Origin: Leucobacter chromiiresistens
GTDB taxonomy: Bacteria; Actinomycetota; Actinomycetes; Actinomycetales; Microbacteriaceae
Direction: 5' to 3'
Length of the DNA: 64,000 nucleotides
Assembly (NCBI RefSeq): GCF_900102345.1
Contig: NZ_FNKB01000001.1
Span: 1 to 64,000, forward strand
Below the pieces are notes generated by a model. It did not search any database. It was not told the origin of the DNA and saw nothing but the letters and a program-made list of their open reading frames with translations. Within the stretch, counting starts at the first letter, position 1, and every line of letters starts with the position of its first letter. Below are positions 15,057 through 21,513 of this stretch, in pieces. The position numbers were made by a program, and so were the translations under genes.

Positions 15057-15719
15057 CTATTTCTGCCGGGGCTTCTTGTGCCGCGCTGTGAACTCGCCAG
15101 CGTCTTTCGATCGCCCCTGCCTACTCGGACGGACTTGGCTAATCACCTGTGCACCGCCCCCGATGACACCTGTTACCGCAGCGATATACCCAGCTGCATC
15201 TTTCCCATTGATCAGCAGAAGCATTCCGAGGACCACAAGCAACGTCGGCAACAGAGTAACCACGGTAACCGCGAAACGATATGAGTATGCTTCGGCGCGG
15301 ATCGGGAGTAGATCGGCATCGATCTGCGCCTTCTGCTCGCGCTCCGCCATTGCGAGAATTCGGCCAGGCATGGATGGATCCACTCGCTTGTAGCCTTCAA
15401 GGGCTTCGGGCGAATGGAGTTGCGGCTGCGCCTCGAGAAAGACCTGCGTGATCTCCTGCTGAACAGTCTGCTGAACGAGTGCGACTAAGCGATCTTCTTG
15501 TTGGCTATCGTCGCGGCCGTGCTCATGTAGCGGCCGGTTCTCTGCCACGCCAGTGCCGTGTATGGCTTCCGCCTCGACGCTTCGCTGAGGGCCCGCAGGC
15601 GCCGCGGAGTCGGGGCGAAGCTCGTCTTGACGGCCCGCTTCAAGCCCGTCACTGCTGCGTGGCTCGGGGTCGTGGTCATGGGACAACTGTACGTCCTTTC
15701 TGATGAATGTCGCATCCAT
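15057..15719 (-). CDS. DUF2335-type membrane protein
   Basis: A 220-residue protein with a long charged, probably disordered N-terminus (1-75), a helical region with the DUF2335-like signature PEALEGYKRVDPSMPGRILAMAE (about 104-126), and two membrane helices (about 148-170 and 175-194) with a basic C-terminus. Proteins of this type recur in phage and plasmid DNA and their function is unsettled. Here it sits between the ImmA-type protease and the integrase on the lysogenic transcript, so it should be made in the lysogen. A role in superinfection exclusion is my inference. Confidence 0.75.
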   Translation of the reverse strand: MDATFIRKDVQLSHDHDPEPRSSDGLEAGRQDELRPDSAAPAGPQRSVEAEAIHGTGVAENRPLHEHGRDDSQQEDRLVALVQQTVQQEITQVFLEAQPQLHSPEALEGYKRVDPSMPGRILAMAEREQKAQIDADLLPIRAEAYSYRFAVTVVTLLPTLLVVLGMLLLINGKDAAGYIAAVTGVIGGGAQVISQVRPSRQGRSKDAGEFTARHKKPRQK

Positions 15720-15744
15720 GCGTCATTCAGGCTCATTTTCGAAT

Positions 15745-16227
15745 TCAAACTGCTGCGAGCCCGCATGTCATGCGTCGCTCGGTCTTGAGGCTGTGGCGCA
15801 GGGAGTCCTCGAAGTAGTCTTCGTCCTCGAGTTCGCCGAAGATGTTGCGTGGAGCAGCGAGCGCATCGCGCTGCAGGTGGTGCTCCTGGTAGAGCAGCAC
15901 GATCCGTCGCGTCGTGCGTAGCTTCTGAGCGATTGCCAGCGGGTGGGGATCCTCGAGCTCTGCGTTCCGGTACGCCTCGAGATTGACGAGCAGCTTCGCA
16001 GCGTAGATCCAGGCGCGCGCCTCCGCTTCGGGGCTGCTGCATCGATCGCCGTACTTGCAGTGGCCGAGCTCGTGGGCACACGACTCCCGCTGCTGCACGA
16101 GGTCGAGTCGGTCGTTCAGGAGAATCAGTCGCTGGTCGTCGAGGTACGCGCCGCGGCGGTGAGCGGGGAGCGACGCGAACGCAACTCCGACGCCGAGCCG
16201 TTGTGCCTCATCGAGCAGATCCTGCAT
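15745..16227 (-). CDS. ImmA/IrrE-type metallo-endopeptidase
   Basis: A 160-residue zinc protease carrying the HEXXH motif as H52-E-L-G-H56, with a further acidic ligand candidate in SSPEAEARAW (about 65-72). In ImmA/ImmR pairs the protease cleaves the phage repressor to trigger induction. The repressor-like gene lies directly upstream on the same strand, 9 bases away. A good ribosome binding site (AAGGAG) precedes the ATG. The Cys-rich surroundings (CAHELGHCKYGDRC) are unusual and might add a second metal or redox control. Substrate cleavage is inferred from the family and gene pair. Confidence 0.88.
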   Translation of the reverse strand: MQDLLDEAQRLGVGVAFASLPAHRRGAYLDDQRLILLNDRLDLVQQRESCAHELGHCKYGDRCSSPEAEARAWIYAAKLLVNLEAYRNAELEDPHPLAIAQKLRTTRRIVLLYQEHHLQRDALAAPRNIFGELEDEDYFEDSLRHSLKTERRMTCGLAAV

Positions 16228-16236
16228 GACTTCTCC

Positions 16237-16752
16237 TTACGGGGTTTCCTGTGATCGTTCTTGTTCTTCGTCGACGCCGGCCTCATCATGCGCAGCGAGC
16301 GCGTATCCGTCCAGTTCGACCTTCCCGAGGTGGGGAATGTCATCTTCACTTTGACCACCGACATTCGAGGCGTTTCCCGGGAGCGGATCGCTGAGCGAAT
16401 CAACATCCATCGGCTCGGTGAGGGTCGAGGTCGCAGAGCTGTCCTGCACCCGACGCAAGATCTCTTTCGCCAACTGTTCATCGGTGGCGGTCACGAGCGC
16501 ATTGGCGCCCGTCATGAACTTCGCCTCCGATTCTGTGATGAAGCCGATCGCGACAAGTTCTGGAAGCACCGGGATGCCGTACTCACGACAGATGCGGACG
16601 AGGAGTTCAGGGCGCAGTTCAGATTCGATCTGTCGTCCGATCGTGGTCGGCGCGACCCCGATGCGCAGGGCGATCGCACGCACGCTCTTTTCTCCGGTAA
16701 TTCGCTTCAGGTAGTCAGACGCGTTCTCATTCACACGTTCATAATGATGCAT
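16237..16752 (-). CDS. Immunity repressor (HTH, ImmR-like)
   Basis: A 171-residue DNA-binding protein with a helix-turn-helix near 21-45 (EKSVRAIALRIGVAPTTIGR) and an acidic C-terminal half ending in DEAGVDEEQERSQETP. It is divergent from the Cro-like gene, and the DNA between them has inverted-repeat operators, the usual lysis/lysogeny switch layout. I start at ATG 16752. The frame extends upstream to a TTG at 16815, but the added residues are spelled by operator and promoter DNA. The first operator overlaps the first codons, allowing self-repression. It pairs with the ImmA-type protease downstream. Confidence 0.82.
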   Translation of the reverse strand: MHHYERVNENASDYLKRITGEKSVRAIALRIGVAPTTIGRQIESELRPELLVRICREYGIPVLPELVAIGFITESEAKFMTGANALVTATDEQLAKEILRRVQDSSATSTLTEPMDVDSLSDPLPGNASNVGGQSEDDIPHLGKVELDGYALAAHDEAGVDEEQERSQETP

Positions 16753-16763
16753 CTTTGCATCAT
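16744..16763. promoter_or_regulatory. Operator 1 of the immunity switch
   Basis: Perfect 8-bp inverted repeat ATGATGCA-TCTT-TGCATCAT overlapping the start codon of the repressor. The same ATGATGCA half-site recurs at 16807-16814, which supports a shared regulator. Confidence 0.65.
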
Positions 16764-16806
16764 GCGCAAGCTGAACTGCCGCGTAATTACGCCGTTCCAA
16801 ATTACA

Positions 16807-16826
16807 ATGATGCAATTTGCGTTCAT
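16807..16826. promoter_or_regulatory. Operator 2 of the immunity switch
   Basis: Half-site ATGATGCA (16807-16814) followed by the degenerate partner TGCGTTCAT (16818-16826). It lies just upstream of the -35 of the rightward early promoter, so occupation could control that promoter. Confidence 0.5.
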
Positions 16827-16832
16827 TTCGTG

Positions 16833-16861
16833 TTGCATTCGTTGCGTCCTGCGTGCATAGT
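16833..16861 (+). promoter_or_regulatory. Early rightward promoter
   Basis: TTGCAT (-35, 16833-16838), 17-bp spacer, CATAGT (-10, 16856-16861). The transcript would start near 16868, 35 bases before the Cro-like gene. It adjoins the ATGATGCA operator sites. Confidence 0.55.
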
Positions 16862-16902
16862 TATCTCACCACGTAGCGTTCACGCAACAGAGAGGAACAG
16901 CA

Positions 16903-17166
16903 ATGACGATGACGATCAAGATCAAAAAAGATCTTCTGAAGCGCATCCGCGAAATTCGCTCCATACCGAGCGAGGAAGTGCAAGCACGAATGATCGGTGT
17001 TGATCGGGTCACCCTGCGTCGAGTCGACAAGGGCAGCACCCCCTCGGCTGGCTTCATGGCCGGGGTTCACGAAGCGTTCGGACTGGGCCTCAGCGAAGCG
17101 TTCGACGTCGTGCCAGTTGAAGCAGTCGGTAGCAACAAGGCAGCGCAGGAAGCACCCGCAGCATGA
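16903..17166 (+). CDS. Cro-like HTH protein
   Basis: An 87-residue protein, first gene of the rightward early operon. The middle (PSEEVQARMIGVDRVTLRRVDKG) reads as a helix-turn-helix, and the C-terminus is Ala-rich. It is divergent from the repressor across shared operators, which supports a Cro-type role in shutting off the repressor. The ribosome site AGAGAGG precedes ATG 16903. Its stop overlaps the next start (ATGA). Confidence 0.75.
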   Translation: MTMTIKIKKDLLKRIREIRSIPSEEVQARMIGVDRVTLRRVDKGSTPSAGFMAGVHEAFGLGLSEAFDVVPVEAVGSNKAAQEAPAA

Positions 17167-17396
17167 GCGCCGCAGTCACGCCGATACGGAAGTCGGCAGC
17201 ATCGCCCTCTCCGGTGTGGCTGTCCCCCGAGCAAGTCTGTGAGCGCATTCCCGGCATGACGACCACGATCCTCGCCGAACGCCGCAAGGCCAACCTCTCC
17301 CCCCGCTACTTCAAGCCGTCGAATAAGACGGTCATCTACGAGCAGGGCGAAGTCGACGAGTGGGTACGCGAGACCGCGTCCACTCCTCGCCACTAA
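17163..17396 (+). CDS. Excisionase candidate, winged-helix HTH protein
   Basis: A 77-residue protein with the short HTH layout of the AlpA/MerR-type excisionase family: WLSPEQVCERIPGMTTTILAERRKANLSP, then a wing YFKPSNKTVIYEQGEVDEWV. The PSNKTVIYEQGEVDEWV end matches the usual 'K...Y...DLDAWL' form. It is second in the early operon, coupled by ATGA. It could direct the integrase toward excision or act as a regulator; sequence alone does not separate these. A second HTH protein of similar size lies at 26634-26867. Confidence 0.65.
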   Translation: MSAAVTPIRKSAASPSPVWLSPEQVCERIPGMTTTILAERRKANLSPRYFKPSNKTVIYEQGEVDEWVRETASTPRH

Positions 17397-17476
17397 CGCA
17401 CCGCTCCCGTTCTCGCCTCCGCCGACCTGGTGGAGGGCCGATTTGTCGTACCCGAAAACGAAGGAACTCCCCTCTC

Positions 17477-17746
17477 ATGGACATCAACGTCATCGCCGGC
17501 GTCGCAGCGTTTCTCATCGCCGCGCTGCTCCTGCGGCTCGCTACTCACCGGTACGAGAAGGCGCTCGAACACCGCGCCGAGGCGGCCAACATGCTCGCCG
17601 AAGCGCGCGACGAGCGCGCAGACGCGGTGCGCATCAACGCCGAAACCGCCGGCATGCTCGCCCACGCACCCATCTCCGCAGACGAAGCGCGACGCATCTA
17701 CGCGGACCTGGCTGATCCGCGCCGGGCCGAGGCGGGTGTGAAGTGA
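17477..17746 (+). CDS. Small membrane-anchored helical protein
   Basis: An 89-residue protein with an N-terminal membrane helix (INVIAGVAAFLIAALLLRLA) and a charged Ala/Glu/Arg-rich helical remainder. The ATG at 17477 is used because the frame upstream of it is unconserved-looking leader; weak GAAGGAA precedes. The next gene starts directly after its stop. No family recognised. Confidence 0.65.
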   Translation: MDINVIAGVAAFLIAALLLRLATHRYEKALEHRAEAANMLAEARDERADAVRINAETAGMLAHAPISADEARRIYADLADPRRAEAGVK

Positions 17747-17995
17747 ATGCGCAAGATCAGCGGCCCGCTCACCGTCGCGTGGCGCATCCTGTGCCTGCTC
17801 GCATGCACGTCAGCGCTGCTGCCATTCACGGCGGCGTGGTTCGTGATCGGCCCGGTCGTGCAGGGCGTCGCGATCTTGCTCTTCGTGATCTTCATGCTCG
17901 TCATCGCGCTAGCGGACTACGCCTCCTCCGCCGACTCGCCGCCGCGGTCCGCCGCGTCGCTCGAGCAGTCGGGATCGTGCAATGAGCGCCGGTAG
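17747..17995 (+). CDS. Small two-helix membrane protein
   Basis: An 82-residue protein with two hydrophobic stretches (about 10-33 and 35-57) and a polar tail SADSPPRSAASLEQSG. It begins immediately after the preceding stop and overlaps the resolvase gene by 14 bases. Role unknown; with its neighbour it forms a two-gene membrane pair in the early operon. Confidence 0.6.
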   Translation: MRKISGPLTVAWRILCLLACTSALLPFTAAWFVIGPVVQGVAILLFVIFMLVIALADYASSADSPPRSAASLEQSGSCNERR

Positions 17996-18581
17996 TGCGC
18001 CGCGGTACGCGGTCGGCCTCGATCTCTCGCTCACCGGCTCCGGTGTCGCGGTGATCAGCCTGCACACCGGGCAGGTCGCCCTCGGCCTCGTCGAGACGAA
18101 GGGCACTGCGAAGGCTCGTCTCGACCAGACGCTCGACCGGTTGCAGGTCGCGCTCGCTGGGATCGCCGCTTACGTGCCCGCCGAGCGCAGCGTAATCGTG
18201 ATCGAAGCGCCCTCGCTCGGCTCGCAGAACGGGAAGTCGCACGAGCGCGCAGGGCTCTGGTGGCGGACGGCGGGACTGCTGCACTCCCGCGGGCACATCG
18301 TCACCCAGGCGTATCCCCGCACCCGGGCAAAGTACGCCGCCGGCCACCTCCCCGTGAAGAGCACCCGGAAGGGCCCCGACAAGAACGAGGTCGTGGCCGC
18401 GCTCGCCGCCGAGCACCCGCACCTGCACCTCTCCAACGACAACATCGCCGACGCGTTCGCGCTGGCATGCATCGGCGCCCGACACCTCGGCGCCCCCATC
18501 GACTCCTCCACCCCGCAGCGGGTGCAGGCCACGGCCGCCGTCCGGTGGCCGACCACCGACCAGGAAGGAACCACCCGATGA
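17982..18581 (+). CDS. RuvC-like Holliday junction resolvase
   Basis: A 199-residue RNase H-fold nuclease. The first strand GLDLSLTGSG carries acidic residue D14, the second IEAP carries E75, and the late helix SNDNIADAFALA carries D153/D157, as expected for the four-acid active site of RuvC family enzymes. Phages use such enzymes to resolve branched DNA before packaging. It opens the recombination/replication cluster that includes the Cas4-like nuclease and primase-helicase. Specificity for four-way junctions is inferred from the family. Confidence 0.85.
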   Translation: MSAGSAPRYAVGLDLSLTGSGVAVISLHTGQVALGLVETKGTAKARLDQTLDRLQVALAGIAAYVPAERSVIVIEAPSLGSQNGKSHERAGLWWRTAGLLHSRGHIVTQAYPRTRAKYAAGHLPVKSTRKGPDKNEVVAALAAEHPHLHLSNDNIADAFALACIGARHLGAPIDSSTPQRVQATAAVRWPTTDQEGTTR

Positions 18582-18976
18582 CCGTCAAACTCCTGTCCGC
18601 CCTGCCGAAGGACGACAAGAACGGGCTCGCCTCGATCGAGTCCACCCTCGCGGACCGCTACTACTCCGGCGGGCGCACCACCGCGATCGTCGTGCTCGAA
18701 TCGCTCCGCGTAACGGACGAGGCCGGCGAGCGCACCCCCGCGGTGAAGGTCGTCCGCATCGAGCCCGTCACCGGCGAAGACGAGAATGCGGCGCTCGACC
18801 TGCTGCAGGGAGCGCTCGAGCAGCGCGTCGGCCGCCGCCCGGACACGCTCGACCTGTCCGACCCGGCTGACGAATTCGTCGACGTGCCCGCGTCGCCGTC
18901 GCTCGCGATCGAAGGTGACGTCGTTGACGCGGAGATCGTCGACGAGCCGGTCGCGGCGGCCGGGAGGACGTCGTGA
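18578..18976 (+). CDS. Hypothetical early protein
   Basis: A 132-residue protein starting at an ATGA overlap with the resolvase stop. The N-terminal 80 residues look globular (KLLSALPKDDKNGLASIEST, RTTAIVVLESLRVTDEAG, ENAALDLLQGALEQRVG); the last 50 are acidic and low in complexity. Its position between resolvase and nuclease suggests a DNA-metabolism helper. No family recognised. Confidence 0.7.
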   Translation: MTVKLLSALPKDDKNGLASIESTLADRYYSGGRTTAIVVLESLRVTDEAGERTPAVKVVRIEPVTGEDENAALDLLQGALEQRVGRRPDTLDLSDPADEFVDVPASPSLAIEGDVVDAEIVDEPVAAAGRTS

Positions 18977-19320
18977 GCGTCGCGCTCGGCAGCCCCGCGG
19001 CGTGGGTGCGGAACCTCCTCGGCGTCGACCCTGCAGGCGCGCCGGAGAGCACCACCGTGACCGGGCTGCGCAGCCCGCTCGGCGACACCATCACGGCGAC
19101 CGTGTTCGACACCCCCGCACTGTCCGACGGGCACGACAACGCGCGCCTCGAGCTCGCCGAACTCGAGCGCGGCGACAACGACGCCGACCTCGGCATCGTC
19201 GTCTCCCCCGCCGGCCTCACCGGCATCGACGAAACCGCCCCCGAAGCGTGGAACGTCACCATGACGCTCCCCACCCTGCGCCGCATCCTCGGCCAGGACA
19301 CCCACAACGAGAAGGAATGA
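18973..19320 (+). CDS. Hypothetical early protein
   Basis: A 115-residue protein beginning at a GTG that overlaps the previous stop. It reads as beta-rich in the middle (TVTGLRSPLGDTITATVFDTP) and acidic later. It is coupled by ATGA to the next gene. I see no motif that gives a function. Confidence 0.65.
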   Translation: MSVALGSPAAWVRNLLGVDPAGAPESTTVTGLRSPLGDTITATVFDTPALSDGHDNARLELAELERGDNDADLGIVVSPAGLTGIDETAPEAWNVTMTLPTLRRILGQDTHNEKE

Positions 19321-19679
19321 GCACCATGACCACCACCACCTCCCCGCACACCGAGCAGACCGTCGACAACCTCGTACTCCGCCGCGTCGAACTCGACGAC
19401 CTCATCGCCCGCGCCACCGAGGAGAAGCAGACCATCAACCTGCAGATCATCGAGAAGCTCGGCGACGGCACCCACGAGACGCAGCACGCGAAGGTCGTCA
19501 TCGCGCGCCGCGGCACGCTCGACGCGAAGCAGCTCGAAGCCGCCTACCCGGCCGAGCAGTTCCCGCAGCTGTACACGACGTCGACGCGCCTCGACACCGC
19601 GCAGGTGAAGAAGGAGTTCGCGCCGACCGCGCTCGAGGAGTTCAAGACGTACTCCGCCCCGTCGGTCACGATCAAGTAG
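19317..19679 (+). CDS. Hypothetical protein upstream of the Cas4-like nuclease
   Basis: A 120-residue protein. The sequence LRRVELDDLIARATEEKQTINLQIIEKLGDGTHETQ is a helix and turn, and the C-terminus FKTYSAPSVTIK ends in a beta strand. Small proteins with this shape are common directly before RecB/Cas4-like nucleases in actinophages and probably work with them. ATGA overlap at the start; eight bases separate it from the nuclease. Confidence 0.65.
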   Translation: MSTMTTTTSPHTEQTVDNLVLRRVELDDLIARATEEKQTINLQIIEKLGDGTHETQHAKVVIARRGTLDAKQLEAAYPAEQFPQLYTTSTRLDTAQVKKEFAPTALEEFKTYSAPSVTIK

Positions 19680-19687
19680 CCGCCGCC

Positions 19688-20557
19688 ATGACCGAGCATC
19701 CCGTCGAAGCCCTCTACAAGGGGGTGATCGAGAACGCGATCGCCGCCCACCCCCGCTCCCTGCAGAAGCGCATCGGGCCCAGCGAGATCGGCATCGAATG
19801 CGACCGCCGCATCCTGTACAAGATCGCCGGCGTCGAAGAACCCCCGCGCCCGCCCGCGTGGAAGCCCGCAGTCGGGACCGCCGTGCACGACCAGCTCGAA
19901 CGCTGGTTCGACGCAACGAACCCATCCGGCGACGTCGCGAAGACGGACTGGGTGACCGAGTGGGAGATCACCGTCGGGATGCTCGGCGCCGGCCCCGATG
20001 CGACACCGATCACCGGGCACAGCGACCTGTTCCACGTCCCCACGGGCACGGTGATCGACCACAAGATCATCGGCCCGAAGCAGCTCACGAAGTACCGCCT
20101 CCACGGCCCATCGCAGCAGTACCGCGTGCAGGCCCACCTCTACGGGAAGGGCTTCACCGAGACCGGCGGATGGGGAGACGCGAAGCACGTCGCGATCTCG
20201 TTCCTTCCCCGCGACGGCGAGCTCGGGAAGTCGTACTGGTGGCAGGAGCCGTACAACCCGCACCTCGCGCTCGACGCCCTCAATCGGCTCAACGCGCTGT
20301 ACGGGCTGCTGCAGATCGTCGGCCTCGAGGCCGCGCTGCGCACGAAGGAGCTGTGCGCGGACGAGTGGTGCCCGTGGTGCTCACGCGAACGCCCGCAGCC
20401 CGAGCGGCGCAGCGTGTTCGAAGCCGGCACCGGGCCCGTGATCTCCCGACCGGCGACCCCGGCGCCCGCGCCGCCGGCCGCCACCCTCCAACCTCTGCCC
20501 GGCCTCGGGCAGATACCGCAGACGCCGCAACCGCAGCGCCTCAACCTCTTCCAATAA
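19688..20557 (+). CDS. Cas4/RecB-like PD-(D/E)XK nuclease with Fe-S cysteines
   Basis: A 289-residue nuclease. Motifs: H67 (GTAVHDQL), D113 (GHSDLF), D124-H-K126 (IDHK), and Q144/Q148 (QQYRVQAHLYG), the standard PD-(D/E)XK set. Four cysteines, C38 before the catalytic core and C223, C228, C231 after it, match the iron-sulfur cluster arrangement of Cas4/AddB proteins. The last 50 residues are Pro-rich linker. The protein probably resects DNA ends for phage recombination. There is no CRISPR array or other cas gene nearby, so this is a stand-alone phage nuclease. Confidence 0.85.
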   Translation: MTEHPVEALYKGVIENAIAAHPRSLQKRIGPSEIGIECDRRILYKIAGVEEPPRPPAWKPAVGTAVHDQLERWFDATNPSGDVAKTDWVTEWEITVGMLGAGPDATPITGHSDLFHVPTGTVIDHKIIGPKQLTKYRLHGPSQQYRVQAHLYGKGFTETGGWGDAKHVAISFLPRDGELGKSYWWQEPYNPHLALDALNRLNALYGLLQIVGLEAALRTKELCADEWCPWCSRERPQPERRSVFEAGTGPVISRPATPAPAPPAATLQPLPGLGQIPQTPQPQRLNLFQ

Positions 20558-20582
20558 CGCAACAACGAAACGAGGAAACACC

Positions 20583-21239
20583 ATGTCACTGTTTGCAACC
20601 AGCACCGGTAAGGGCGTCAAGTTCAACGAGATCGGCGCCCGCATCACGGGGAAGATCGCGCAGCTGCCCTTCGAGAAGCAGGCCACGAAGTTCGGGTCGC
20701 AGGAACCCGACTACTGGCCCAACGGCGACCCGAAGATGCAGGTCGTCGTGCCGCTCACCGAAACGAACGCGCCCCGCGAGGACGGCAACGACGACGGCGA
20801 CCGCACCCTGTATGTGTCGTCGACCGCGATGAAGAAGGCGATCTTCGCAGCGATCAGCGCCGCCGGCGCGCAGGACGTGCAGGTCGGCGGCACCCTCACT
20901 GTGCAGTACACCGGCAACGACCCCGCGAGCCAGAACCCCGCGAACCCGAAGAAGCTGTACCAAGCGCAGTACTCGCCGCCCGCGACCGGCCTCGCCCAGC
21001 CCGCAGCCGCACCCGCGGCACCGCAGGCCGCCCCCGCACCGCAGGGAGCACCTGCGCCCGCACCGCAGGCCGCGCCGGCGCCCGCCGCGTTCGCCCCGTC
21101 GCTGCCCGTCGGCGTCACCCAGGAGCAGTACGACAAGGCGAAGCAGCTGCTCGCGATCGGCAGCGAGAGCGCGCTGATCCAGACCGCGCTCGGCCTCACC
21201 GCCGAGCAGGTCCAGCACATCGCCGCCGGCACCTTCTAA
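20583..21239 (+). CDS. Putative single-stranded DNA-binding protein
   Basis: A 218-residue protein with an N-terminal beta-rich domain (about 1-125; GARITGKIAQLPFEKQATKF, QVGGTLTVQYTG), a Pro/Ala/Gln linker (about 133-170) and a short C-terminal helical part (TQEQYDKAKQLLAIGSE to LGLTAEQVQHIAAGTF). Its place between the Cas4-like nuclease and the primase-helicase is that of phage ssDNA-binding proteins. The OB-fold reading is inference, since no bacterial SSB signature or acidic SSB tail is present. Confidence 0.6.
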   Translation: MSLFATSTGKGVKFNEIGARITGKIAQLPFEKQATKFGSQEPDYWPNGDPKMQVVVPLTETNAPREDGNDDGDRTLYVSSTAMKKAIFAAISAAGAQDVQVGGTLTVQYTGNDPASQNPANPKKLYQAQYSPPATGLAQPAAAPAAPQAAPAPQGAPAPAPQAAPAPAAFAPSLPVGVTQEQYDKAKQLLAIGSESALIQTALGLTAEQVQHIAAGTF

Positions 21240-21308
21240 CCCCACCCGAACCGCGTGGGCGCCGACCACACCGGCGGCGCCCACGCCCCACCCCAGACAG
21301 GGAACACC

Positions 21309-21509
21309 ATGCGCGACCTCGCACCCCGCCGCCTCATCCGCGCCGGCGACATCGTCCACATCAAGAACCAGGACGGCAGCTGGAAGATCACCCGCACCAT
21401 GCCCGCCCAGGGAGGCGGCACCCGCATCACCGCATCCAGCCTCCACGCATACCCCCGCGTCGACATCACCATCGCAGCGTCGCGCGCCACCCTCGCACAC
21501 CAGGAGTAA
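21309..21509 (+). CDS. Small hypothetical protein
   Basis: A 66-residue protein with an SH3-like beta pattern (RAGDIVHIKNQDGSWKITRT). The ATG at 21309 follows AGACAGGGAAC. It lies 4 bases before the TTG start of the primase-helicase. No function assignable. Confidence 0.6.
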   Translation: MRDLAPRRLIRAGDIVHIKNQDGSWKITRTMPAQGGGTRITASSLHAYPRVDITIAASRATLAHQE

Positions 21510-21513
21510 CCCC

